Shown: in pieces, positions 26,446-34,793 of the stretch
How positions within the stretch are numbered: position 1 is the first letter of the stretch
Layout: every line of letters starts with the position of its first letter
Notes under the pieces: model-generated
What the model was told of the DNA's origin: nothing
Seen by the model: the letters and a program-made list of their open reading frames with translations, nothing else
Databases searched by the model: none
Position numbers and translations under genes: made by a program
NCBI GenBank assembly: GCA_944381535.1
Contig: CALWLN010000032.1
Location: forward strand, 1-64,000
Source of the DNA: an uncultured Lachnospiraceae bacterium
Lineage (GTDB): Bacteria > Bacillota > Clostridia > Lachnospirales > Lachnospiraceae
Direction: 5' to 3'
Length of the DNA stretch: 64,000 nucleotides

Positions 26446-27198
26446 TTACCTCTGCATCGGCGGGTCCGTGGGATTCAAAACCGGATACCACACGTCTTCC
26501 ATCACAATATAACAGTCTCCGAAATCCCGATAGAAAAACGCGGGATACGCCTCCCCAAAATCAAAGAAGAAATATTCTCCTGCCTCAAGGTTATCGCCGG
26601 GATAAGCCCCTTCCTCAAAGGTCACAGCTTCCCCCAGTGTGAGGTTATTCGCCCATTTTTTCAGGGATTCTAATTCCTCTCCACCCAGAGCGAATCTCTC
26701 CTCCGTACCGCCTTCTCCGTGTGTGACCGTTACGAAAGAAACTTCCGCCGGAATTTCCAGACCGGATTTTGCGACATCCTCCACTTCCCCTTCATTTTCT
26801 GTCTCCGAAAGTTCTTCTCCTGTCCCATCCATATCACCGGGACTCCCCGAGCTGTTATCTCCTTCATTCGTACTGCCATTGTCACCGCCTGATTCTTCGG
26901 GAGCAGATTCTTCTTCCGTGTCCTGTGTCTCCTGGCCTACGCTGCCATCCCATTCTGAAGACCCATTTTCCACGGCAGCCCCGTCCGACTTGTCGCTAAA
27001 GTAAGCGCTGCGCAGCGCGGCAAACACCCCGGCCGTCACCAGCAGCAGGCAGGCCGCCGTCGCAAGGATTCGCCGTATTCTGCCGTTAAGAGCGAAGTTT
27101 ATCACCCTGGAAGTTCTCTGCTTCTGCCACAGCTCCGCCTCCTCCACGTAGACAGCATCGATTTTTCCTATGGCGTCTATCAGCGTATCTGTTTTCAT
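26446..27198 (-). CDS. Anti-sigma-factor-like membrane protein
   Basis: A 250-residue single-pass protein: about 45 cytoplasmic residues, a membrane helix (about 43-63), then a long acidic Ser/Gly/Glu-rich stretch (about 75-145) and a C-terminal extracytoplasmic domain ending in the YFFFDFGEAYPAFFYRDFGD region. Its start overlaps the sigma factor stop by 4 nt (ATGA), the usual arrangement for a sigma/anti-sigma pair. No zinc anti-sigma HxxxCxxC motif is seen, so the assignment rests on topology and position. Confidence 0.7.
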   Translation of the reverse strand: MKTDTLIDAIGKIDAVYVEEAELWQKQRTSRVINFALNGRIRRILATAACLLLVTAGVFAALRSAYFSDKSDGAAVENGSSEWDGSVGQETQDTEEESAPEESGGDNGSTNEGDNSSGSPGDMDGTGEELSETENEGEVEDVAKSGLEIPAEVSFVTVTHGEGGTEERFALGGEELESLKKWANNLTLGEAVTFEEGAYPGDNLEAGEYFFFDFGEAYPAFFYRDFGDCYIVMEDVWYPVLNPTDPPMQR

Positions 27199-27752
27199 AC
27201 CACAAATCCCTCCCTTCTCAGATGGTCCTTTAATTTTTGCCGGATACGGAACAGGGCCGTTTTCACATTGCCCTCAGAAAGGCCGCACCGGTCAGCGATT
27301 TCCGCCACGGTGTCCATATACCAGTAACGGCGCACGAACAGCACTCGTTTTTCCGAGTCCAGTCCCCTCAGAAAACGGTTCAAGCTCTGCGCCAGCTCCT
27401 GCTCCTCCAGACGCCGGGAGGGCTCGTCCCCTCCGGCACAGTCGGTAAGCTCGTCAAATATGTAATCCGCCTGGCCGGCGCCCCGCTTGGCGGAGCGCTT
27501 TTTGCGGTAACGGTCCAGGGAAAGATTTCTGGTGATGGCTCCCAGAAACGCGGATAAAATAGTGGGGCGGGCCGTCGGCATGGCGTTCCAGGCCCTAAGC
27601 CAGGTATCATTTAGGCATTCCTCGCAATCCTCTCGATCCGCCAGGATGTGCCAGGCGATACTTCTGCAATAGTTTCCGTATTTTTCATCTGTTTTCATGA
27701 TTGCCCTCTGGTCTCTGGCCCAGTATAAATCGATAATTTCTCTATCTTCCAT
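27195..27752 (-). CDS. ECF-type sigma-70 family RNA polymerase sigma factor
   Basis: A 185-residue sigma factor with region 2 (YCRSIAWHILADREDCEECL, then NDTWLRAWNAMP and the ITRNLSLDRYRKK promoter-melting stretch) and region 4 with a helix-turn-helix (TVAEIADRCGLSEGNVKTAL). Regions 1 and 3 are missing, as in ECF factors. First gene of an operon with an anti-sigma-like protein and VanZ. It is separated from the serpin operon only by a palindromic element. Confidence 0.92.
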   Translation of the reverse strand: MEDREIIDLYWARDQRAIMKTDEKYGNYCRSIAWHILADREDCEECLNDTWLRAWNAMPTARPTILSAFLGAITRNLSLDRYRKKRSAKRGAGQADYIFDELTDCAGGDEPSRRLEEQELAQSLNRFLRGLDSEKRVLFVRRYWYMDTVAEIADRCGLSEGNVKTALFRIRQKLKDHLRREGFVV

Positions 27753-27783
27753 CGACAGCCTCCCCTTACGCCTCTTTTCCTAC

Positions 27784-27812
27784 AGAATAGCACAACGAAC
27801 GGGATGATTCAA
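27784..27812 (-). promoter_or_regulatory. Promoter of the sigma/anti-sigma/vanZ operon
   Basis: On the minus strand TTGAAT (27812-27807), a 17-nt spacer and TATTCT (27789-27784), about 30 nt before the sigma factor start. It resembles a housekeeping promoter, although an ECF-type reading is also possible. Confidence 0.5.
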
Positions 27813-27865
27813 GACTCCGGACGCCGGATTTCGCCATCGCACCCACATTAACGGGCGCTCTTACT

Positions 27866-28160
27866 TTTCATAGGGTGAGGAAATCAAAAAGTTTGTTCAC
27901 AGAATCAGAAGGATTTTTAGGTTTTGTCTGGAGGTCGCCCTGGGTGGCGCATTTGTTAACGCAGACACGCTCCCGCTCAACTCAAGACGCAGCGGTACTA
28001 GGCTCGCCGCCCGTAAACGGTCGGTTCACCAAGTGCCGGCGTCTTTCCATGGTCTGCTTATAACAAATGCGCCACCCAGGGCTACGTTCCAGTCAAAAGC
28101 TAAAAAAGTTCAAATCTCTTGTGAAAACAGCTTTAGCAGTTGTATATTTCCCCACCCCGT
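27866..28160. repeat. Large imperfect palindromic intergenic element
   Basis: The 420-nt gap between the sigma gene and the serpin operon has no gene but holds a long inverted repeat. Arms of 22 nt match perfectly at 27937-27958 and 28061-28082 (GCCCTGGGTGGCGCATTTGT core). Imperfect pairing continues outward (TTTTTAG-TTTTG-CTGGA at 27914-27932 against 28088-28107) to about 27870 and 28155, and inward (GCAGAC 27961-27966 with GTCTGC 28053-28058; AAGACGC near 27985 with GCGTCTT near 28040). It could be a MITE-like element or a structured RNA. Confidence 0.7.
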
Positions 28161-28172
28161 GAAAAATAACCA

Positions 28173-29489
28173 TTAACCGGGGTTATCCATAATCCCCAAG
28201 AACAGGGGAAGCCCATTTCTCGTATCCACGATCCCATACACAAAGGGCCTGTCCAAAATCACCGTTTTTATCTCCGTGGGGTCCGGCTCCGGCGCCGCAC
28301 CGTCACCCGGTTCCACCGAAGTGACAGCCGCTGCCCGGGTTCCGGTCTCATCCACCTCCACAAAGGTTTTCTGCCGCACACTGCTGATATAAATATTCCT
28401 GCTACTCTGTCCCATTCCTTTAAAATCCGCCTGATTTTCATCAAAGGCCAGGAGCATTCCCATGGATTTCAGCACCTCATTTAAGTCCAAATCGGTCTCC
28501 GCCTTAAATTTCGGCAAGCCCGCGTCCACCAGGGCGTACTCCGCATTGTCTATAAGCCCCACAAGCTTCTCCGGGGTCAGCTGTTCCACATAGGCATCCA
28601 CATCAGTCCCCTCCTTGGGCAGCAGCGCCAGAAAAGCATATTCGGATTCGTAATGCTTTATAAATCCCACAGCCATTTCATCGGCAAGATATGTCCCCTC
28701 CCGGGAATACATCATATCTACGGTCTGCATTTCTCCGTCCTCCGGGAAAAAGTCTGCCTTGCGGACGTCATTTTTCTCATATTCCTCCGACCACCGGGCC
28801 TCGAAGGCCAGTGCATTGATCAGATACATCACAGCCTCCGCCGGGATTTCATTTAAAATCGAGTCTATCATGCCATCGGTCTCATACTTCACCCAATTGT
28901 TGATATCCCGCACCGTATCCTCGTCAAAAGGAGCGCCGTAAATCCCGGCCTCATACGCCCCGGCCGCGTCCATCAGAAAATCCTCCTCCGGCACGAAATC
29001 CGTATCTCCCATCCGAAACCAGATGGAATTTGCAAAATGAAACTGCGCCTGTTCCTCTCTGGGCAGATTTTGCAGGAAGGATAAGAGCTGCTCTTTCCCC
29101 TCCTGAGCAGAGAGTTCCCCATACAGAGTCTTTGCCATCTCCACCTCCGTCTCCTCCCTGGCCCCGCTGCGGGTCATTTCCAGGGCCAGCATGGCGGATA
29201 AAGGCGATACCATCATGTTTTCCGGGTTCCCCGTGGCATTATTTTCTTCCCTGCGGCTCTCCCTTAAGAGTTTTAAGGAAAAATCTGCGTAGTTTTGCCG
29301 GAAGGTGTCCGTGATTGGAATATCCGCATAGACTTCAGCGCCACCGGTTACTGCCAGACCAGGCTCAGGCGCAAATTCCTGGGTGGAGGCTGACAGCGTT
29401 AACGTCTTTGGACCGTCGCTTCCACATCCGACAGAACCGATCACCAGCGCCAGACCAAGAAGCCCGGCGGCGTATCTTCGCAGTTTCAT
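28173..29489 (-). CDS. Serpin lipoprotein 1
   Basis: A 438-residue serine protease inhibitor of the serpin fold, exported by a signal peptide ending in SVGC (residues 19-22), probably lipid-anchored. Serpin hallmarks: MMVSPLSAMLALEMTRSGA, FHFANSIWFR, and the C-terminal DRPFVYGIVD..LPLFLGIMDNP. The reactive-loop hinge reads DETGTRAAAVTS with small residues expected of inhibitory serpins, followed by a Gly/Ala/Pro-rich acidic loop. ATG at 29489 has GGGAGG upstream. Last gene of a five-gene operon; serpin 2 ends 45 nt upstream. Confidence 0.93.
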   Translation of the reverse strand: MKLRRYAAGLLGLALVIGSVGCGSDGPKTLTLSASTQEFAPEPGLAVTGGAEVYADIPITDTFRQNYADFSLKLLRESRREENNATGNPENMMVSPLSAMLALEMTRSGAREETEVEMAKTLYGELSAQEGKEQLLSFLQNLPREEQAQFHFANSIWFRMGDTDFVPEEDFLMDAAGAYEAGIYGAPFDEDTVRDINNWVKYETDGMIDSILNEIPAEAVMYLINALAFEARWSEEYEKNDVRKADFFPEDGEMQTVDMMYSREGTYLADEMAVGFIKHYESEYAFLALLPKEGTDVDAYVEQLTPEKLVGLIDNAEYALVDAGLPKFKAETDLDLNEVLKSMGMLLAFDENQADFKGMGQSSRNIYISSVRQKTFVEVDETGTRAAAVTSVEPGDGAAPEPDPTEIKTVILDRPFVYGIVDTRNGLPLFLGIMDNPG

Positions 29490-29534
29490 GCTCTTTCCCT
29501 CCCATTCCATTCATTTGTTTCCTGATTGCTCCGT

Positions 29535-30887
29535 TTATTCCGTTTCCACCCGGTCCACAACTCCCAGGAAAATCGGAAGCTGCATTTCAGTGTCCACAAT
29601 GGCATAGACGAAGGGGCGATCCAGGATGACATTTTTCGGCTCTATCGGTTCTACCGCCGCGCTTTCCTTCGTCATCTCCACAACCGTGGCGGCCCCGGCC
29701 CTGGTTCCAAGCTCATCCACCTCGATAAAAGTATCCTGAAGTACCCTGCTGATGTAAATGTTTCCGCTGCTTTCACCCATTCCAGAAAAATCCGCCCGAT
29801 TTTCATCAAAGGCCAGAGGCATTCCCATTTTCTCCATCACATGGTTCAGCGACAGCTTCGTCTTAGCGGAAAATTTGGGCAGCCCCGCATTCACCGGGGT
29901 TTCCTCCGCCGTTTCCATCAATTTCACAAAATCCTCCCCGGTGAGTTTCGCCAGATACTCGTCCACGGAGGTTCCCTCTGCCGGAAGCAGCGCCGCAAAC
30001 GCATAGCCCTTCACATAAGGCTTTAAAAATCCAGTGACCGCCCCGTCGGAAAGATACACCCCCTCATCAGAATACATCATGTCCACGGTCTGGGTCTGCT
30101 CCTCTGCAGGAAAAAATTCTGCCTGGCGAATCTGGTATGTCTCATAGGTCTTCCGCCATTCCGCATCGAAGGCCATGGCGTTGATGAGGTAGAGAATGGC
30201 GTCCTCGGGGATTTCATTCAGAATATCCTTGATCATGCCATCCGTCTTGGCCTCCACCCAGCGGTTGATATCCTTTAAGGTGCTCTCGTCAAAGGGCGCT
30301 CCGTAAAGCTCCGCCTCATAATCCGCAGCACAGCCCTTCAGAAACTCCTCATCTGGTACGAAATCCGTCCCCTCCGTCCGAAACCAGATGGAATTGGCAA
30401 AGTGAAACTGTGCCTTCTCTTCACTGGGCAGGCTTTGCATATAGGACAAAAGCTGCTCCCTGCCTTCCCGGGCGGAGAGCTCCCCGTACAGGGTCCCTGC
30501 CATCTCTGCCTCTGTCTCCTGTGCGGCTCCGCTCCGGGTCATCTCCAGGGCCATCATGGCCGACAGGGGAGACACCATCATGTTATCCGTCTCTTCGGCG
30601 GCTTGGTTTTCCTCCTTCCGGCTCTCCTTAAGCAGCTCCAGGGAAAACTCCGCATAGCTTTGACGGAACTCATCGGTCATCGTAATCCTACTGTAGTCCA
30701 CCCTTTGGGTGTCATTTTTCAGGTCATCCCCTTCCGTAAAATTCGTGGTGGAGGCGGACAGCTTTGCCTCCCCGCCCCCGGCTCCGGCGTCGCCGCAGCC
30801 AAAAGTTCCTGCCGCCAGCAGGACAGCCGTCGTCACCGCAACCACTCGCACTACCGTTCGCTTTCCTGTGCCTGTTCGTTTTTCCAT
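29535..30887 (-). CDS. Serpin lipoprotein 2
   Basis: A 450-residue serpin paralogous to its two neighbours. The signal peptide ends in GTFGC (about residue 31) and a short linker leads to the serpin body (MMVSPLSAMMALEMTRSGA, FHFANSIWFRTEGTDF, LYGAPFDESTLKDINRW). The hinge DELGTRAGAATVVE is compatible with loop insertion; the variable loop ends before PKNVILDRPFVYAIVD. It would trap serine or cysteine proteases at the cell surface. The upstream KPVIYLYP gene ends 65 nt before its start. Confidence 0.93.
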   Translation of the reverse strand: MEKRTGTGKRTVVRVVAVTTAVLLAAGTFGCGDAGAGGGEAKLSASTTNFTEGDDLKNDTQRVDYSRITMTDEFRQSYAEFSLELLKESRKEENQAAEETDNMMVSPLSAMMALEMTRSGAAQETEAEMAGTLYGELSAREGREQLLSYMQSLPSEEKAQFHFANSIWFRTEGTDFVPDEEFLKGCAADYEAELYGAPFDESTLKDINRWVEAKTDGMIKDILNEIPEDAILYLINAMAFDAEWRKTYETYQIRQAEFFPAEEQTQTVDMMYSDEGVYLSDGAVTGFLKPYVKGYAFAALLPAEGTSVDEYLAKLTGEDFVKLMETAEETPVNAGLPKFSAKTKLSLNHVMEKMGMPLAFDENRADFSGMGESSGNIYISRVLQDTFIEVDELGTRAGAATVVEMTKESAAVEPIEPKNVILDRPFVYAIVDTEMQLPIFLGVVDRVETE

Positions 30888-30952
30888 TCCGTTTCCCCCT
30901 CTCCTTGCATTACCGTTTCAAGATAACAGTGTTGATTACATCTATCGGCCCG

Positions 30953-31936
30953 TCAATGGTCCTGAATTTCCATTCCGCCCCACTCCACCACGGTAAATCC
31001 CGTCCGCTCAAAACCCTCCAGCGTCTGAGGCTCTATGAAAACCGGTTTATCCAATCCCTTCCAGGCCATAAAGACACGAAGCACACTGTCCGGCGCCGGC
31101 GTAATCTCAAGCTGCGCAGCCTGGGTATAGACTTCCTTCTGGAAAGAAATCAGATTATAAGCATTTCCCTCCATGCGGGGCAGCCAGTAGATGATAAACT
31201 CACTGGCTTCTCTCTCCGTCAGACCAAGCCTGCTAAGAGCATCTTCCAAAAACGCGGCTGTCTCCTGGCCCGGAACTACGAATCCCTTCGAAAGGTCATA
31301 GTCCGTTTCCGAAACGCCTTCCCAGAACAGGCAGTAATACTCCCGCCCTGTTTTTAAGTCTGTCAAAGTACCGTCCGGCCTGGCCAGAACCTGCCACCCA
31401 TTTTCATACGCAGGATAGGTCGTTGTCAGTTCCCCCTTATAATCCAGCTTCACCGACACCTCTGTTTCTTCCTCAGGATAGAGGTAGATCACCGGCTTTT
31501 CATCCATCCCCATCTCCGGAGATTGGTCTGCCTCCTGCTCCGGCAGAGGCTTTACCTCATCCTCCAGCAGACGGATTTTTACCACGTTACCGATATGGGC
31601 CGGGTCAGACTCCTGTATATCCCCGGTGAAGGTGACCGCTATGGAGTCTCCCACCTGTAGCTGCTCCGGGGCAATCTCTGTGTAATTCCACTCAATTTCC
31701 GTATCCTCCGTCACGGAAAATGTGAAATCCCCACGAAAATTAACATCATTCACTTCCAGACCTTTCACTGTGAAATAGGAACTGTCTGCACCTCTGATAT
31801 CTGTAATCTCAGCGTAAAAAGTCAGTTCTTCCGAACTGTCCTTTGTTCCCCCTGCCATTGTAAACCCAAGCAGGTAAAACCCAGCCGCAACCACAACCAA
31901 AATAATCACGGAAACGACTATCTTCCATTTTCTCAT
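30953..31936 (-). CDS. KPVIYLYP-motif membrane-anchored protein A
   Basis: A 327-residue exported protein with one N-terminal helix (about 4-24). Residues about 35-130 form a small beta-rich domain (TEIEWNYTEIAPEQLQVGDS, VAVTFTGDI), resembling OB-fold-like lipoprotein domains. The C-terminal 190 residues contain KPVIYLYPEEETEVSVKLDY, YPAYENGWQVLARPDG and FIIYWLPRMEGNAYNLISFQ, shared with the protein at 33394. I know KPVIYLYP proteins as a widespread uncharacterised family. The ATG at 31936 follows GGAGGG; a longer open frame to 32047 would overlap serpin 3. Confidence 0.82.
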   Translation of the reverse strand: MRKWKIVVSVIILVVVAAGFYLLGFTMAGGTKDSSEELTFYAEITDIRGADSSYFTVKGLEVNDVNFRGDFTFSVTEDTEIEWNYTEIAPEQLQVGDSIAVTFTGDIQESDPAHIGNVVKIRLLEDEVKPLPEQEADQSPEMGMDEKPVIYLYPEEETEVSVKLDYKGELTTTYPAYENGWQVLARPDGTLTDLKTGREYYCLFWEGVSETDYDLSKGFVVPGQETAAFLEDALSRLGLTEREASEFIIYWLPRMEGNAYNLISFQKEVYTQAAQLEITPAPDSVLRVFMAWKGLDKPVFIEPQTLEGFERTGFTVVEWGGMEIQDH

Positions 31937-31994
31937 TCTCTTCCCTCCGGCAGCCATGCCGGTTCCTTTCCCGGCAGCGCCTCTGCCAATCCAC

Positions 31995-33377
31995 TTATTC
32001 CACCTGGTCCACAACTCCCAGGAAAATCGGCAGCTTCCTTTCAGCATCTACAATGGCATAGACAAAGGGGCGATTCAAAATGACGTTTTTGGAATCAGGG
32101 GCCTCCACTGTCCCCCCATTCTCCATCTCCACAGCAGTGGCCGCTCCGGCTTTGGTGCCAAGCTCATCCACCTCAATAAAAGTGTTTTGAATTACCCTGC
32201 TGATATAAATGTTTCCGCTGCTTTCACCCATACCGGAAAAGTCCGCCTGGTCCTCGTCAAAGGCCAGAGGCATTCCCAGATTCATCAGCACCTGATTTAA
32301 GGACAATTCTGTCTCCGCGGTAAATTTGGGCAGTCCCGCATTTACCGTAGTTTCCTCCACATGGTCCATCAGCTTCACAAAATCCTCCCCGGTAAGCCCC
32401 GAAAGATACTCGTCCACGGAAACTCCCTCTGCGGGAAGCAGCGCCGCAAAGGCATACCCCTCTGCGTAAGGCTTTAAAAATCCTACAGCCGAATCATCGG
32501 AAAGGTAATTCCTCTCGCCGGAGTACATCATGTCCACGGTCCGGGTCTCCCCTTCCTCCGGGAAAAAGTCTGCCTCATGAACCTGGTAGGCTTCATAGGT
32601 CTCCTGCCATTCGGCGTCGAAGGCCATGGCATTGATCAGATACAGAATCGCATTCTCCGGTATATCATTCAGAATATCCTTGATCATGCCATCCGTCTCT
32701 GTCTCCACCCAACGGTTGATGTCTGCTAAGGTACTGCTGTCAAAGGGCGCGCCGTAAAGCTCCGCCCCATAATCCGCTGCGCAGGCATTCAGAAACTCCT
32801 CATTTGGTACAAAATCCGTCCCTTCCGCCCGAAACCAGATGGAATTGGCAAAGTGAAACTGTGCTTTTTCCCCATTGGGTAAATTTTGCATATAGGCCAG
32901 AAGCTGTTCCTTGCCCTCCCGGGCAGACAACTCCCCGTACAGCGTTTTTGCCATCTCCGCCTCCGTCTCCCCGACGGCCCCGCTTCGAGTCATCTCCAGG
33001 GCCATCATGGCTGATAGGGGCGATACCATCATATTTTCCCGCTTGTCTGTGGCCTGGTTCTCCTCCTTTCGGCTCTCCTTAAGCAGTTCCAGTGAGAAAT
33101 CCGCATAGCGCTGACGGAACTCGTCGGTCACTGTAATCTTATCGTAGGCCGTCCTTTGCCCATTCTTTTTTGCGTCATCCGCTTCCGTAAAATTTGTGGT
33201 GGCGGCAGACAGCTTAATCTCTTTGTCCCCGGCTCCGGCGTCGCCACAGCCAAAGGATCCCGCTGTAAGCAAAAGAGCGGACAAGGTGGCGACAGCTCTC
33301 ACCGCAACTCCGGAAGGTTTCCGTACAATTCTGTCTGCATTTTTTCTTCCTGTGATACTACGCTCTCTTCTTCTCAT
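31995..33377 (-). CDS. Serpin lipoprotein 3
   Basis: A 460-residue serpin, close to serpin 2. A basic N-terminus and hydrophobic segment end in GSFGC (about residue 44). Body motifs are as in serpin 2 (MMVSPLSAMMALEMTRSGA, LYGAPFDSSTLADINRW). The hinge DELGTKAGAATAVE is intact and the following loop (about ten residues, MENGGTVEAPDS) differs from both paralogs. It sits between the two KPVIYLYP genes, 16 nt after B and 58 nt before A. Confidence 0.93.
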   Translation of the reverse strand: MRRRERSITGRKNADRIVRKPSGVAVRAVATLSALLLTAGSFGCGDAGAGDKEIKLSAATTNFTEADDAKKNGQRTAYDKITVTDEFRQRYADFSLELLKESRKEENQATDKRENMMVSPLSAMMALEMTRSGAVGETEAEMAKTLYGELSAREGKEQLLAYMQNLPNGEKAQFHFANSIWFRAEGTDFVPNEEFLNACAADYGAELYGAPFDSSTLADINRWVETETDGMIKDILNDIPENAILYLINAMAFDAEWQETYEAYQVHEADFFPEEGETRTVDMMYSGERNYLSDDSAVGFLKPYAEGYAFAALLPAEGVSVDEYLSGLTGEDFVKLMDHVEETTVNAGLPKFTAETELSLNQVLMNLGMPLAFDEDQADFSGMGESSGNIYISRVIQNTFIEVDELGTKAGAATAVEMENGGTVEAPDSKNVILNRPFVYAIVDAERKLPIFLGVVDQVE

Positions 33378-33393
33378 ATTGATTTTCTCCGCT

Positions 33394-34041
33394 CTATTCC
33401 GTTATTTCCGTTCCGCCCCATTCCACAACGGTAAAACCGGTCCGCTCAAAACCCTCCAGCTTCTGAGGCTCTATCTCCACAGGTTCCTCCAGTCCCTTCC
33501 ACGCCATAAATACCCGAAGAAGGCTGTCCGGAGCCGGATCAATCGTAAGCTTAGCGTTTTCGGTATAAGTTTCCTTCTGAAAGGAAATGAGATTGTAAGC
33601 ATTTTCCTCCATCCGTGGCAGCCAGTAGATAATGAACTCGTTTGCCTCCTTCTCCGTCAGCCCGAGATGCCCCAGCGCTTCCTCCAGAAATGCGGCAGTC
33701 TCATCCCCGGGAATCACAAAACCGCTGGAAAAGTCATACTCTGCTTCAGATTCCCCTTCCCAGAACAGGCAATAATACTCCTGTCCGGTTTCCGGGTCAA
33801 ACAGGGTTCCATCCGGTCTGGCCACCACCCGCCAGCCATCCTCATAGGCCGGATAGGTGCTTGTGAGCCTGCCTTGGTAATCAAGCTTCACCGACACCGA
33901 CCTTTCTTCCTGGGGGTAAAGATAGATCACCGGCTTTTCAGACGAATATTCCTCCGCGTTCTCCTCATTGTTCCCTATAGTACATCCTGCAACCAAAACC
34001 ATACAACACAACATCATCCATCCCGCAATCCTCTTTTTCAT
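33394..34041 (-). CDS. KPVIYLYP-motif lipoprotein B
   Basis: A 215-residue lipoprotein with lipobox LVAGC (about residues 16-20), a short acidic linker, then the KPVIYLYPQEERSVSVKLDY domain, about 75 percent identical by eye to the C-terminal part of protein A (FIIYWLPRMEENAYNLISFQ, FMAWKGLEEPVEIEPQKLEG, GFERTGFTVVEWGG). It lacks the OB-like middle domain. First gene of the five-gene serpin operon, 83 nt downstream of an ECF-like promoter. Function unknown. Confidence 0.85.
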   Translation of the reverse strand: MKKRIAGWMMLCCMVLVAGCTIGNNEENAEEYSSEKPVIYLYPQEERSVSVKLDYQGRLTSTYPAYEDGWRVVARPDGTLFDPETGQEYYCLFWEGESEAEYDFSSGFVIPGDETAAFLEEALGHLGLTEKEANEFIIYWLPRMEENAYNLISFQKETYTENAKLTIDPAPDSLLRVFMAWKGLEEPVEIEPQKLEGFERTGFTVVEWGGTEITE

Positions 34042-34123
34042 CCGCTCATCCTCCTTCTCATTATCTCAGGCTATTTAATACTACCTGGCTTTCTTTGCCA
34101 AACATTTTTCTCTTTCATCCGGT

Positions 34124-34151
34124 ATAACGCAAAAAAACCAGAAAGGTTACA
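34124..34151 (-). promoter_or_regulatory. ECF-type promoter of the serpin operon
   Basis: On the minus strand TGTAAC (34151-34146), a 16-nt T-rich spacer and CGTTAT (34129-34124). The TGTAACC/CGT pattern is the form used by several Gram-positive ECF sigma factors. It lies 83 nt before the first gene and faces away from the BlaI promoter. Confidence 0.55.
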
Positions 34152-34214
34152 ATTTTGCAAAAAATCACATAAATTTTTCCATAAAATTTCCGGCAGATTT
34201 TTCTGAAATTGCCC

Positions 34215-34275
34215 TTGACATTTTTGTCTATTGATAGTAGACTAAAAGTAAAAGTCATGTCTATTCTCAATAGAC
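34215..34275 (+). promoter_or_regulatory. BlaI-type promoter with two operators
   Basis: Promoter TTGACA (34215-34220), 17-nt spacer, TAGACT (34238-34243). Operator 1, GTCTATTGATAGTAGAC (34226-34242), covers the -10 box; operator 2, GTCTATTCTCAATAGAC (34259-34275), is a perfect 7-bp palindrome around CTC and lies just downstream of the start site. The pair explains autorepression by the BlaI-family protein at 34429. Confidence 0.8.
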
Positions 34276-34309
34276 TACAAGTAATATACCTGCTCCTGAC
34301 CGGCCAGGA

Positions 34310-34432
34310 ATGAACGTATCCATTTTTGACTGGCTGCAATTTTTATTCCCGCAAGCAACGATCCAGGCAGCGGAGTATTTAATTTTATTACTATCGTCCA
34401 TGAGAAATGGACAGAAAGGCGGCGCAACATGA
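34310..34432 (+). CDS. Possible 40-residue leader peptide upstream of blaI-like gene
   Basis: A small open frame (starts MNVSIFDWLQFLFPQ, ends GQKGGAT) lies between the operators and the BlaI-like gene. Its stop overlaps the next ATG (ATGA), as in coupled genes. The Shine-Dalgarno (CCAGGA) is only a few nt from the ATG, so translation is doubtful. A hydrophobic stretch (AAEYLILLLSS) is the only visible feature. Confidence 0.25.
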   Translation: MNVSIFDWLQFLFPQATIQAAEYLILLLSSMRNGQKGGAT

Positions 34433-34791
34433 CTGACGGAAAACTTGGTGTGGTGGAATCACGGTTTGCCGACCTTATCTGGGCGAATGCTCCCATTGCT
34501 TCCGGGGAATTGGCGAAACTCTGCGAAAAGGAGCTGACCTGGAAGCGGACCACCACCTACAATGTACTGCGGAAGCTCTGTGACCGGGGAATTTTTAAAA
34601 ATGAAAACGGAACTGTGAAGGTGGTCGTCTCCCGGGAGGATTTCTATGCCGCCCAGGGGGAAACCCTTGTGGACGAGGCCTTTGACGGGTCCTTGCCGGC
34701 CTTTCTGGCCGCATTTACCAGACGAAAGGCTTTGTCCGCCGACGACATAGCGAAAATTCGGGAGATGATTGATTCCGCCGGGGAGGTGTAA
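34429..34791 (+). CDS. BlaI/MecI/CopY family transcriptional repressor
   Basis: A 120-residue winged-helix dimeric repressor. The N-terminal domain has EKELTWKRTTTYNVLRKLCD with the recognition helix, and the C-terminal part is the dimerisation region. Members bind TACA/TGTA-like dyads; here the two palindromes at 34226-34275 are the evident targets. It is followed after 2 nt by an M56 peptidase gene that would normally cleave or signal to it, but that gene is broken, so the repressor may no longer be inducible by that route. Confidence 0.92.
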   Translation: MTDGKLGVVESRFADLIWANAPIASGELAKLCEKELTWKRTTTYNVLRKLCDRGIFKNENGTVKVVVSREDFYAAQGETLVDEAFDGSLPAFLAAFTRRKALSADDIAKIREMIDSAGEV

Positions 34792-34793
34792 GG

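Noticed and set aside
33196..34206. 336-codon rightward frame opposite the serpin 3 start and KPVIYLYP-B
   Set aside because: Shadow of genes with clear lipoprotein signals on the other strand; low-complexity Arg/Ser/Pro-rich product and no ribosome site.
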